A stretch of DNA of 21,301 nucleotides from assembly GCA_002369025.1 (NCBI GenBank), contig DFDV01000029.1, positions 1-21,301 on the forward strand. Direction: 5' to 3'. A program made the position numbers and the translations under genes. The notes below the pieces were generated by a model, which saw nothing but the letters and a program-made list of their open reading frames with translations, searched no databases and had not been told where the DNA came from. The stretch is from Treponema sp. UBA3819 (GTDB taxonomy: Bacteria; Spirochaetota; Spirochaetia; Treponematales; Treponemataceae). This document shows, one piece after another, positions 8,012 to 15,900 of the stretch (position 1 is the stretch's first letter; the number at the start of each line of letters is the position of its first letter).

Positions 8012-8505
8012 AAAAGAGACGCTTTTTGTGTGGCTGGAAGGGGAAAAAACTGTCTGCGGCTGACGTTGCCGCCGGTTTTACCTTTGTGGAAACGCTTGCA
8101 GTGCTTGCCGTGACGGCGGTTCTTGCAGGTCAGGTGAGTGTGGCCGCTCATGCCATGCTTCAACGCTCCCGGGTGGCTGGAACCCGGACTCAAATTGAAG
8201 GACTGAGGGCGGCCCTGCAGTCTTACTATGTGGACTGCGGTTCCTTTCCCACGGAGGAGCAGGGCCTGCAGGCTTTGTGGAAAAAGCCGACTGCATCCCC
8301 GGTGCCGGAAGACTGGAAGGGACCCTACATTGACAAGACTCTCCCAAAAGACGCCTGGGGCGAGGACTACCGCTATGCGCTTTCGGGCAGCCCGGCAATG
8401 CCACCTGATAGTCCAGAAGGCCTCCCCTTTGTGATTTATTCGCTGGGAGCAGACAGAAAAGAAGGAGGAAGTGGAAATGACAAAGACATTCTTTCATGGC
8501 AGTAG
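8008..8505 (+). CDS. gspG: Type II secretion major pseudopilin (GspG)
   Basis: A 165-residue prepilin-like protein with an unusually long 23-residue basic leader ending in Gly23. Cleavage before Phe24 leaves FTFVE, with the required Glu at +5 (Glu28) and a hydrophobic helix after it. The GspG-specific region is clear: FPTEEQGLQALWKKP (80-94), GPYIDKTLPKDAWG (105-118) and SLGADRKEGGSGNDKD (145-160), the C-terminal acidic loop that binds Ca2+ in GspG proteins. It would be processed by a prepilin peptidase not encoded in this window and polymerise into the pseudopilus that pushes substrates through the secretin. This gene is the best evidence that the cluster is T2SS-like rather than a type IV pilus. 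GGAGGAGG lies 9 nt before the ATG, and it overlaps gspF by 4 bp. Confidence 0.93.
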   Translation: MKKRRFLCGWKGKKLSAADVAAGFTFVETLAVLAVTAVLAGQVSVAAHAMLQRSRVAGTRTQIEGLRAALQSYYVDCGSFPTEEQGLQALWKKPTASPVPEDWKGPYIDKTLPKDAWGEDYRYALSGSPAMPPDSPEGLPFVIYSLGADRKEGGSGNDKDILSWQ

Positions 8506-8752
8506 GAAAAAAATCAGGCCTGACCTTGACCGTAAGAGAAAAGACGGAGGTTTTACCTTTTTCAGCGTGCTCTGGCTTTTGTTTGGACTTTCATTTGTAT
8601 GTGCCTCAGCCCTTTCCGCTGTCAAACTGCGATACGAAGCCCTGCATAAGAAAGCAGGTCAATTTTACACCATGCTGGATCTGGAAAACGAAAAGTGGCA
8701 GGAAGAAATAGAACTGCAGGGCTACAGGGAGGCAGAGCATGCGGCTGATTGA
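8477..8752 (+). CDS. Small pseudopilin-like protein without Glu at +5
   Basis: A 91-residue protein with a basic leader, then GG-FTFFS (24-30) and a hydrophobic helix (about 31-48), the layout of a class III prepilin signal cut after Gly25. The +5 position is Ser30 instead of Glu; among T2SS pseudopilins, GspK is known for lacking Glu5, but GspK is about 300 residues. After the helix only about 42 residues remain, strongly charged and probably helical, with no globular domain. It may be a minor pseudopilin reduced to its stem. A GTG at 8471 is in frame, but AGGAGG (8463-8468) sits 8 nt before the ATG at 8477, so I chose that. The ribosome site and start lie inside gspG (29-bp overlap). Confidence 0.7.
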   Translation: MTKTFFHGSRKKIRPDLDRKRKDGGFTFFSVLWLLFGLSFVCASALSAVKLRYEALHKKAGQFYTMLDLENEKWQEEIELQGYREAEHAAD

Positions 8753-9110
8753 ATTGACATTTGCTCTTTTTGTGCTTGCAGCCTTTGCGGGAGTTACGGC
8801 ATCGGCGGTAAGACCTGCCACTCATTTAGTAAAGGAAAGTCAGGAACTGTCCCAGGCCCTTTCCCAGGACAGACTGATTGTAAAAGGATTTCGACGTCTG
8901 TGTGCAGGGGCCGTAAGCCGTTCCCAGCTTGATGACTGGTGCTGCCTTTGTAACGGCCTTTACCCGGAAGCAAAAGTTTCTGTGCTCCAGGCCGGCTTTA
9001 CCAGAGACAGCAGACCTGTTTTTTCCTGCACATGGAAAAGCGGGCAGAAAAAGAGGCAGGTTTTTGCGGCAGGCGGAGAAGGTATTAAAAAAAGTGGAGG
9101 AGTTATATGA
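8739..9110 (+). CDS. Leaderless pseudopilin-like protein
   Basis: A 123-residue protein beginning MRLIELTFALFVLAAFAG, which aligns with the mature pseudopilin N-terminus (F-T-L-I-E-L) so that the initiator Met takes the +1 place and Glu5 is kept. No leader or Gly(-1) exists: the frame is closed by TAG at 8709-8711 and no other start codon lies between it and the ATG. GGGAGG stands about 6 nt before this ATG. The remainder is soluble, with four cysteines (CAG, CCLC) that could form disulfides. It overlaps the previous gene by 14 bp and the next by 4. It is plausibly a GspI/J/K-like minor pseudopilin that bypasses prepilin peptidase, or a membrane anchor that mimics one. Confidence 0.68.
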   Translation: MRLIELTFALFVLAAFAGVTASAVRPATHLVKESQELSQALSQDRLIVKGFRRLCAGAVSRSQLDDWCCLCNGLYPEAKVSVLQAGFTRDSRPVFSCTWKSGQKKRQVFAAGGEGIKKSGGVI

Positions 9111-10225
9111 AAAAGTTACTGGTTGCTAGTGGAGACTACGATTTTTACACGATGAAGCTGCCTCTTTCCCTTATCCGGCGGCGAAAAAGAGCGGTCTTTG
9201 TCAGGCGGGAACTGGAAAAAAGACATCCTCAGTTTTCAGAAAAATGCTGCGCAGACACAAGATTTTTATTCCGCCGGGGAAAAATTCTTGCAGAAGTAGC
9301 TGTAATGGACACCCTGCGCCTTGCTGAATACCGGAAGAAGTACCCGGGCAGACATCTCTTTCTGGAAGGTAAGCCTGACAGGGCAGTTTTTATCCGCCAC
9401 AAGGGATGGAAAAAAGGCGGCCTGATGGCGACGACAGCACTTGCGGCTCTTCTCCTGCTGGGCCGCCACTATCTGATTCCCCATGAGGCTGAGACAGAAA
9501 AAGTGGAAGTGGCGGAGGCAGTTGCAGACTCAATGCTTTTGCCGCCGGAATCCCTGCTTCTTTCCGTGCTGTCTGCCGTTGGTAAAAAAGGAGGCAGAAT
9601 TGCTTCGCTTGCCTGGCAGGGCGGAAACTGCACTTTTTCTGTGACCGGCTGCCATCCGGAAGATATCGCCTCCAGGACAGCCTGTTCGGTTTCTTATGCC
9701 AATAATGAGCCTCGTTTTGAACTTAAACTGCCTGTTTCCTACACAAGTGCCCTGCTTTCCGGTGGAGATAAAAACTTTCTGCCCCAGCTGCGCAAAGGGC
9801 TTCTTCAAAATGGAGTGGTCATTTTGCGGGAAGAAGCGGGAGAAAACGATGTAAGCCTGACCTTATTCTGTTCCCAGCAGAATCTGACTGCCGCCCTCAA
9901 AGTCTGTGCGGAGGAGGCTGAAGTCAGCCACTGGCATGAGCGGGCCCTGCGTCTGCAAAGCGGCGAAAACGGATGCGATTTGAAAGTCAGTTTTTCCACT
10001 GGCAGCCGCTTCTATGAAAATCAGTCGCCTTTTCAGGTACTGGCTTCCTATGCCTGGCTCTTTAAGCCAAAAGTCCTGAAAGAAAAAATCATTCCGCGAA
10101 CAGTGGCCGCAGAGTCAATTTCCCCGCGCAGGGACAAAGTCGGCGAAATCAAGCGGATAAACGGTGATGTTTTTGCCTACTACCGCATGCAGGACGGAAG
10201 CATCGTCTGCGAGAAAGCACAGTAG
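9107..10225 (+). CDS. Unrecognised single-pass membrane protein of the secretion operon
   Basis: A 372-residue protein with a basic N-terminal cytoplasmic part (about 1-103), one membrane helix (about 105-123, ALAALLLL) and a periplasmic part of about 250 residues. This layout resembles GspL (cytoplasmic domain, one helix, periplasmic domain), and the gene sits after the pseudopilins where gspL/gspM usually lie, but I see no family motif. The periplasmic half has two stretches that look like ferredoxin-like strand-helix modules: around 150-200 (LLSVLSAVGKKGGRIASLAW) and 235-285. GspL/PilN/PilO proteins use such folds. It may recruit the short GspE. GGAGG (9096-9100) is 6 nt before the ATG, which overlaps the previous gene by 4 bp. 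Confidence 0.65.
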   Translation: MKKLLVASGDYDFYTMKLPLSLIRRRKRAVFVRRELEKRHPQFSEKCCADTRFLFRRGKILAEVAVMDTLRLAEYRKKYPGRHLFLEGKPDRAVFIRHKGWKKGGLMATTALAALLLLGRHYLIPHEAETEKVEVAEAVADSMLLPPESLLLSVLSAVGKKGGRIASLAWQGGNCTFSVTGCHPEDIASRTACSVSYANNEPRFELKLPVSYTSALLSGGDKNFLPQLRKGLLQNGVVILREEAGENDVSLTLFCSQQNLTAALKVCAEEAEVSHWHERALRLQSGENGCDLKVSFSTGSRFYENQSPFQVLASYAWLFKPKVLKEKIIPRTVAAESISPRRDKVGEIKRINGDVFAYYRMQDGSIVCEKAQ

Positions 10226-10239
10226 GGAGGTTCAGTAAG

Positions 10240-10758
10240 GTGAAAAGAATTCTAGTATGCATTCCGCTTCTTCTGATGCTGATTTCCTGTGCGTCGTCGA
10301 AGTTTTCGGGAAAGGCTGTCTGTACGGGTCGGGTTTGTGGTCCCCATGGCGAGCCGGTAGAAAATTATCAGGTGTCTTTTGGACTTGGCCTCAGCACGGT
10401 AACAAAAGCAAACGGCATGTTTTTGATTCCGGAAATGAGCGCGGGAACCTACACCCTGCATGGAAAAGGAGTGGGCTGGACTTCCGTTGAAAAGGAAGTG
10501 ACCTTTATTGACCGCCGGAGCATTATCTGTGTGCAGGTGGAACCTCTTTCCGCCGTCTATCAGCGGGTCGAATCCCTTTTGCGTTCAGGGCTTTACGATG
10601 AGGCAGAAGATATTCTTAAAAAGGAAAAATCCGCAAATTCGGAATCCAAAATGTATCAGTTTTATCAGCGCATTATCGATTACCTTCAGTCACCGTCGGA
10701 GAGAAAAATGCGGAAAATCACAGAACAAGTCATGGAGGAAAGAGATTATGAAATGTAA
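10240..10758 (+). CDS. Lipoprotein with carboxypeptidase-regulatory-like domain
   Basis: A 172-residue predicted lipoprotein. A basic N-terminus and hydrophobic core are followed by the lipobox LISC (Cys17). Residues about 25-100 look like a carboxypeptidase regulatory-like / Spa-type beta-sandwich domain: GRVCGPHGEPVENYQV, then TKANGMFLIPEMSAGTYTL, where a Gly-x-Phe strand is followed by the G-T-Y-T-L turn. The last 60 residues are charged and helical (LLRSGLYDEAEDILKKEK resembles a TPR-like hairpin). The start is GTG, chosen because GGGAGG (10225-10230) lies 9 nt upstream and the Met-less N-terminus gives a good signal peptide. It begins 14 bp after the previous stop. The short TPR-like tail could bind a partner of the secretion apparatus, perhaps as a pilotin-like helper for the secretin; no direct motif supports this. 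Confidence 0.75.
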   Translation: MKRILVCIPLLLMLISCASSKFSGKAVCTGRVCGPHGEPVENYQVSFGLGLSTVTKANGMFLIPEMSAGTYTLHGKGVGWTSVEKEVTFIDRRSIICVQVEPLSAVYQRVESLLRSGLYDEAEDILKKEKSANSESKMYQFYQRIIDYLQSPSERKMRKITEQVMEERDYEM

Positions 10759-11236
10759 ATCACTTATGAGAGGCTGGAAATTCTTCCTGTACCTCTTTAT
10801 ACCCTTTTTCATTCTGATTCTCACATCCTTTCAGAGCTGCTCTACACTGGAAAGCCTGGGCTGTCCCTATCTGATTGACAATCCCCATGTGGAAATCGGC
10901 CAGAAATATACATATCACAAATATGCTGGTGCCTATCTGACGGTTTTCAATGATTCCAAAAAGACGATTAAGAAATACACCGTCTCCTTTATGCTTTATG
11001 ACAGTGACGGCAACATTCCTTTTATTGGAACAAATTGTGTGGTGGCAAACTGTGAAAGTCCTATCCCGCCTTACGAAGAAGAAACATTTATTGTAAACCT
11101 CGATTCCTTCATTCCCTCTGTACCTGATGAACCCTATCTGATGGATTACCTCTATCTGCGGGAAATTATCTATACGGACGGTTCTTCATGGAAAGACCCC
11201 TTTGGCATGTATGCAGTGAGGGAGGCAATCGAATGA
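10748..11236 (+). CDS. Putative lipoprotein of unknown function
   Basis: A 162-residue exported protein. A basic start and a hydrophobic stretch (about 11-27) lead to FQSC (Cys31), a relaxed lipobox of the kind accepted in spirochaetes. The mature part has alternating strands (YLTVFNDSKKTIKKYTVSF, then FIVNLD) typical of a small beta-sandwich, like proteins of the FxLYD type that read 'x-V-x-N-x-S/D-x-K-x-I'. I do not recognise a catalytic motif. The frame is open 240 bp further upstream, but that part overlaps the previous gene. GGAGG (10735-10739) lies 8 nt before the chosen ATG, which gives an 11-bp overlap and a proper signal sequence. It is part of the same rightward operon and is coupled by ATGA to the C11 protease. 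Confidence 0.72.
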   Translation: MKCKSLMRGWKFFLYLFIPFFILILTSFQSCSTLESLGCPYLIDNPHVEIGQKYTYHKYAGAYLTVFNDSKKTIKKYTVSFMLYDSDGNIPFIGTNCVVANCESPIPPYEEETFIVNLDSFIPSVPDEPYLMDYLYLREIIYTDGSSWKDPFGMYAVREAIE

Positions 11237-12930
11237 AAAAGACAGTTATGAACTTTAGCCTTTTATTTCTGGCTTCCCTGCTTTTTCTGCTGCCGGCATG
11301 TACTATGCAGCTGCAGGCAGGCGATTCTGGAAAGACTGAGACAGAAAAGGCAAAAGATGCCTCTGATGAAAGCGGTGAAAGCGGAAATGCTGATGGGGCA
11401 GACAGCAGTGAGACAGATGAGGCAGGCAGCAGTGAGACCGGAAAAACCGGCGAATCTGATGCAAGTGATGCGGAGAATGGAGAGCAGAAAGACCAGCCGC
11501 AAAATGATGTTGAAGATGATGAGTCCCTGGTTGTGGATGATGAAATTGACCCCACGCTGATTCCCCCTGAGCCAGAACCAGAACCTGAGCCAGAACCGGA
11601 ACCTGAACCAGAACCGGAGCCGGATCCAGAGCCCGTGGTGAAAAACTGGACCTTTCTCATATACATGGCGGCAGACAACAATCTGGAAAAATCTGCAATT
11701 GCCGATTTCAATGAGCTGGAATCCGTGGACTTACGGGAAAGCAATATCAATCTGCTTGTTCTTTTTGACCGCTGTGCAGGCTATGACGCGACAAACGGAA
11801 ACTGGACTGACACCAGACTCTTTAATGTGACTTACGATGAAAACGGCACAAATACCATTGTCTCTGAGAGGCTTTTCTGTCCGGAACTGGGATTAACTCC
11901 CTTCGAAAACGCTGAACTTGACATGGCGGACACGGCAACGCTTTCGGGATTTCTTTCCTTTTCAGCCCGGGAATACCCTGCAGAACATTATGGTCTTATC
12001 ATCTGGGGACATGGTACCGGCTGGCGGGGAGAAAGTGACGGGGCAGAAGCAGGCTTTGGCTATTTCAGTGATACTGTGAGCGAAAAATCTGCCGGGGGCT
12101 TCCGTGCCTGCGCCATAGACAGCTATGCAGACACCTACATGACTGTCTCCGACCTGCGCCAGGGAATTCTGGAAGGACTGGCCAGAATGCCGGAGCGGGA
12201 AAAAGTGGATTTTATCGGTTTTGATACCTGCTTCGGAATCTGCATGGAAAGTGCATACGAACTCCGGGACTGTGCGGAATATCTTGCGGGCACTCCGGCT
12301 CTTGTTCCCTCAAACGGATGGCAGTATGCAAATCTCTTTTCCGCTTTTTCCCGGGGAAATCAGACTCTTTCATCTTTGTGTGACTGCGCCCTGGACCAGT
12401 ACCGGACTCAGTATGCCTCATACGGGCACGCATCTTTTTCCATTGTAGACACTGCTTTTGTTTCAGAGGCAGTCAGCGCCTTCAATGCATTTTCTTCTGC
12501 TTCTGCGGCAGGCATAAGGGATATCAGTGCAAAGAACGCATGGCGTGCCCTTATCCAGGAAGAGGCAGAATCTTATCACATGGATTCCTATCCCTGCGAT
12601 TTTTTTCTGGATGCATACAGTCTGGCCGAAAAGGCTGTGTCTTTTGATCCGGCCCTCTTATCTTCTGCCGTTGCCCTGAAATCTTCCATGCGCAGGGCTA
12701 TTCCCCGTTCATGGAATGCAAGTGAGACTGCAAGCCTCTGTCCCATGGGAGTTTTTTATGCAGTTTTCCTTTCAGAAAATAATCCCCAGGTGACACATCC
12801 TGCTCCCTATGTTAATGGCAGCCGGGAAGCAGGGCAGAGTCAGTTCGTACAGCAGTGTACGGGCTATGTTCCCACATCTTCACGTTCAGGAAGCCTGCTG
12901 GACAAATTATTCCGCATGGATTTGTTCTAG
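11233..12930 (+). CDS. Clostripain-family (C11) cysteine protease, predicted lipoprotein on a Pro-Glu stalk
   Basis: A 565-residue predicted lipoprotein with lipobox LPAC (Cys23). Residues about 30-110 are an acidic Ser/Glu/Asp/Gly linker, and 112-134 a Pro-Glu repeat stalk. From 136 the C11 peptidase domain starts with NWTFLIYMAADNNLE. WGHGTGW holds the catalytic His (His260), and IGFDTCFGICMES the nucleophile Cys (Cys333). This is the clostripain/gingipain-like clan CD pattern, usually with Arg or Lys specificity and often activated by self-cleavage. The protein would face the periplasm or cell surface, tethered away from the membrane by the rigid stalk. The start is set by GGAGG (11221-11225) 7 nt before an ATG that overlaps the previous stop by ATGA. 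An upstream in-frame alternative at 11188 would lose the signal peptide position. It lies just before the Rhs toxin gene and may process it. Confidence 0.88.
   Translation: MKKTVMNFSLLFLASLLFLLPACTMQLQAGDSGKTETEKAKDASDESGESGNADGADSSETDEAGSSETGKTGESDASDAENGEQKDQPQNDVEDDESLVVDDEIDPTLIPPEPEPEPEPEPEPEPEPEPDPEPVVKNWTFLIYMAADNNLEKSAIADFNELESVDLRESNINLLVLFDRCAGYDATNGNWTDTRLFNVTYDENGTNTIVSERLFCPELGLTPFENAELDMADTATLSGFLSFSAREYPAEHYGLIIWGHGTGWRGESDGAEAGFGYFSDTVSEKSAGGFRACAIDSYADTYMTVSDLRQGILEGLARMPEREKVDFIGFDTCFGICMESAYELRDCAEYLAGTPALVPSNGWQYANLFSAFSRGNQTLSSLCDCALDQYRTQYASYGHASFSIVDTAFVSEAVSAFNAFSSASAAGIRDISAKNAWRALIQEEAESYHMDSYPCDFFLDAYSLAEKAVSFDPALLSSAVALKSSMRRAIPRSWNASETASLCPMGVFYAVFLSENNPQVTHPAPYVNGSREAGQSQFVQQCTGYVPTSSRSGSLLDKLFRMDLF
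11566..11634 (+). repeat. Pro-Glu dipeptide repeat tract
   Basis: Twenty-three codons alternate Pro (CCA/CCG/CCT) and Glu (GAA/GAG), with one Asp near the end. They encode a stiff extended stalk between the acidic linker and the C11 protease domain. Synonymous codons vary, so it is selected at protein level, although such tracts can still change length by slippage. Confidence 0.9.
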
Positions 12931-12972
12931 TGCGGATAATTCAGGACTTTCAGAAAATTTTAGGAGTATAAA

Positions 12973-15900
12973 ATGAGAGTTAATATACGAAAAAAATGGA
13001 TTTTTCTTTTGCTGCTGATTTCAATATGCGGCTTTCCTCTCTTTTCATGGGGAGACAGCAGCGACGACGATGACGACAGTTATGACTCAAGTTGGGACTG
13101 GAGTGATGATGACGATGACAGCGACTGTTTTGACTGGAGTGATGTCTTTGACGACAGTGACAGCGACGACGGTTTTGACGACAGCTGGAGCGGAGATGAT
13201 CTGGATAATGGAGACAATTATCAGGGAAATCCGGACGAACATTTTGATTATGAAGATGATTTTGACTTTGGAGACGGAAAAAAGGATGATGACAGCGACA
13301 GTCTGGAAAGCCTTATAAGTCATTACGAAGAGGCAAAGGCAGAACTTGCGGCTGTTCTTGAGGGTGAAAAAACGGCAGACCCCATCGAATATGGCCAGTT
13401 ACAGGAAGCGATGGAAAGTGCAAAAGATGCCCTTGATGCCTACTGTGCCGCCCATGATTATACCTATGCAGAAGATGCTTACAACGGAGCTGTATCGGTC
13501 TATAATGCAGACGGCCAGATAGTCAATTTCATCGGCGACCCTGTCATGCTGGCAAGCGGCATTTTCCGTCTGGAAGACAGTGACATCAGCATTCAGGCAG
13601 GAAAGACAGTTTTTTCTGTGACCCGCCACTATGAAAGTTTTGATTATGATGAAGAAAAATCAAGTGACGGAGCCTTTGGCAGTCTCTGGACAAGTCTGCT
13701 TGATTCCAGAATTATTCTGGGATTTTATGAAGCTTATGCAGTAGAAGCGGAAAAATGGCAGCAGCTTGTGGATTCCGCTCAGACTTTACTGGAAAGTGTC
13801 CAGAGCTATGCGGAAGAGGACCCTGAATGTGAAGAATTTGTCCTTCAGGCAGAAGAAATTCTTGCTGAGCGGACTGCAAAAAGGGATGAAATGCAGGCGC
13901 TGGCCTCTCTTTCTGCTGCCAGGGCAGAGAAAAATGCCTGCACCGGTTACGGCTATCCAGCCCGCATGGCAGGAAGTCTTGGCCTTAAGAGACTGATTTT
14001 CGTTGATGACCATGGAAATCCCCATGTTTTTGAGGAAAGTGACGGACTCTACAAAAGTGATAGTTCTGGTGACAGACTGACTCTTTCCTATAACGCTGAT
14101 GAAGATTCTTATCATCTGCTCTATAAGACTGGAGAAGAAAGAGTCTATGATGGAAAGGGGCTGTTGCAGACAATTTCTTTTCCTGACGGTGGACTGATTG
14201 CCTTTTCCTACAATGAAAATCACCGGATTGCACAAGTCTGCGTAAACGGAATGCGCAGTCTGTCCTTCAGCTGGGACGGGCTCCATGTAAAATCAGTTTC
14301 AGAGGGCATGAAGACAATTTCCTACGGCTACGAGGGAATGCGCCTCTTGAGCGTACAGGATGAAGAGGGAGATGTAAAATCCTATGCCTATGATGAAAAT
14401 AACCGTCTGACCCGGCAGATAAAATGTGACGGCTCCTATATCGGCATTGGCTATGCGACTGGGCCAGACGGAAAGACCCGCACTGCCTGTACCATAAATG
14501 AAAATGGTGCAAAAGAAGAATTCATCTATGACCCTGCCAGCCGCCGCACAACCTACATCGACCACGATGGAGTTCAGAGCCTGTATGAATATGACAGCCA
14601 GAATCGAACTGTCCGCGAAAGCTATGCAGACGGCAAAATTGTTTCCTCTGCTTATGACGGCGAAGGAAGGCTTGCATGGCGTGAGGTAAACGGAAACCGG
14701 GAGTCATATTCCTACGACGCGGACGGACATTTGCTTTCCGTTCACTTCAGCGACGGTTCATCTATCCGTCAGACTTACAGCGGTGACAAACTGATTTCAT
14801 ATAGTGACCGTGACGGCGTAACGACTTCCTTTGAATACGACTCACGCGGAAATAACACGGCAGTCTGGCGGGGCGGAAGCAAAGTCTGGAGCTATAAGTA
14901 CAATGCCCTGAATCTCATAACCGAAGCAGGCGACTCTTACGGAAACCGCATTGAATTTTCTTATGACGGAAGGGGCAATCTTGCTCAGAAAAAAATCTTT
15001 ACCCCTGCATCATCTGCTGCCCTGTCTAGCGAAAACTGGCTCTACGACACAAGAAACAGGCTTATACAACATACGTTCCCCTCTGGAATTGTACAGACCT
15101 TCCGCTACGAAAATCATGCCGTCTTCTGCAGCCAGTCCAATGGCTTTGAGACGGAAATGCGGTATTCTAATAGAAAAGACCTTGTCTATGTAGGCCAGAA
15201 GGACACTGTAACCGGCGAAGAAAGAATATATCGTTACGAATACGATAAGTGCCACAGAATTATCCGCACATTTCTTTCCGGTACTGACGGCAGGGGAAGA
15301 AAACAGCCTGAAGTTCTCGTTCAGTCAAAATCCTATACAGGAGAAGGCCGCCTTTTGCAGAATATCGTCTGGGACAATCCGGAAAACGGCAATCCGGGAA
15401 GTGGCAATCCGGGAGACGGCTGGGCAGTTCAGTCTGAATACAGCGGCGCAGGTACAGTCGTCCGCATGAAATATGGCATGGTCGGAAGCCGTGGCGATTT
15501 TACAACTTTCTCACATGCCCTGAACTATCAGACCCGCTACACGGCAGATGGGCTTGAAATGACAGAAAGCAATGATGACGGCAGAAGTATTTTGCGCCGC
15601 TACGATTTCTGGGACCGCCTGCTGGAAGTCCGTAGTGGAAATATGCTCCGCCAGCAGCGAGGCTATTCACCGGCCGGCCGATTGCTGGAAACTCTGACCC
15701 CCTATGGCGGGAAAATGGCCTTTGAGTATGACAGAAACAGCGGTCATTTTGCTTCTTCCCGCGAAATTGACGGAAGTCTTGGCCGGGAAGAGACCTTCTG
15801 CTATCCCGACGGAAAAAAATCGCTCTCAATTTCAGCTCTGGGGGCAAAGACCTATTACGAATACGATGTGCACGGAAACCTGACCAGACTTCTTTCAGAA

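Noticed and set aside
3772..10225. Type IV pilus rather than T2SS
   Set aside because: The GspG-specific PTEEQGL, GPYI-LPKDAWG and Ca2+-loop motifs, and the absence of pilT, pilM or a classical pilin, favour a T2SS-like system, although the gene set is incomplete.
10508..10747. 80-codon upstream extension of the unknown lipoprotein gene
   Set aside because: It overlaps the preceding lipoprotein gene and would put the signal peptide in the middle of the protein; the ATG at 10748 has a well-spaced GGAGG.
11166..11750. Minus-strand frame with a Ser-Gly repeat
   Set aside because: The repeat is only the reverse reading of the Pro-Glu codons in the C11 protease gene, whose plus-strand motifs are clear.
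13054..13302. Asp-rich coding tract considered as a DNA microsatellite or slippage-type phase-variable site
   Set aside because: Codons are mixed GAC/GAT with Ser, Trp and Phe between, and there is no long uniform run at DNA level.
15372..15420. Tandem NGNPGSGNPGDG-like repeat in the Rhs gene considered as a DNA repeat element
   Set aside because: It is only two or three units of a Gly/Pro loop within a YD-repeat linker and is explained as protein-level low complexity.
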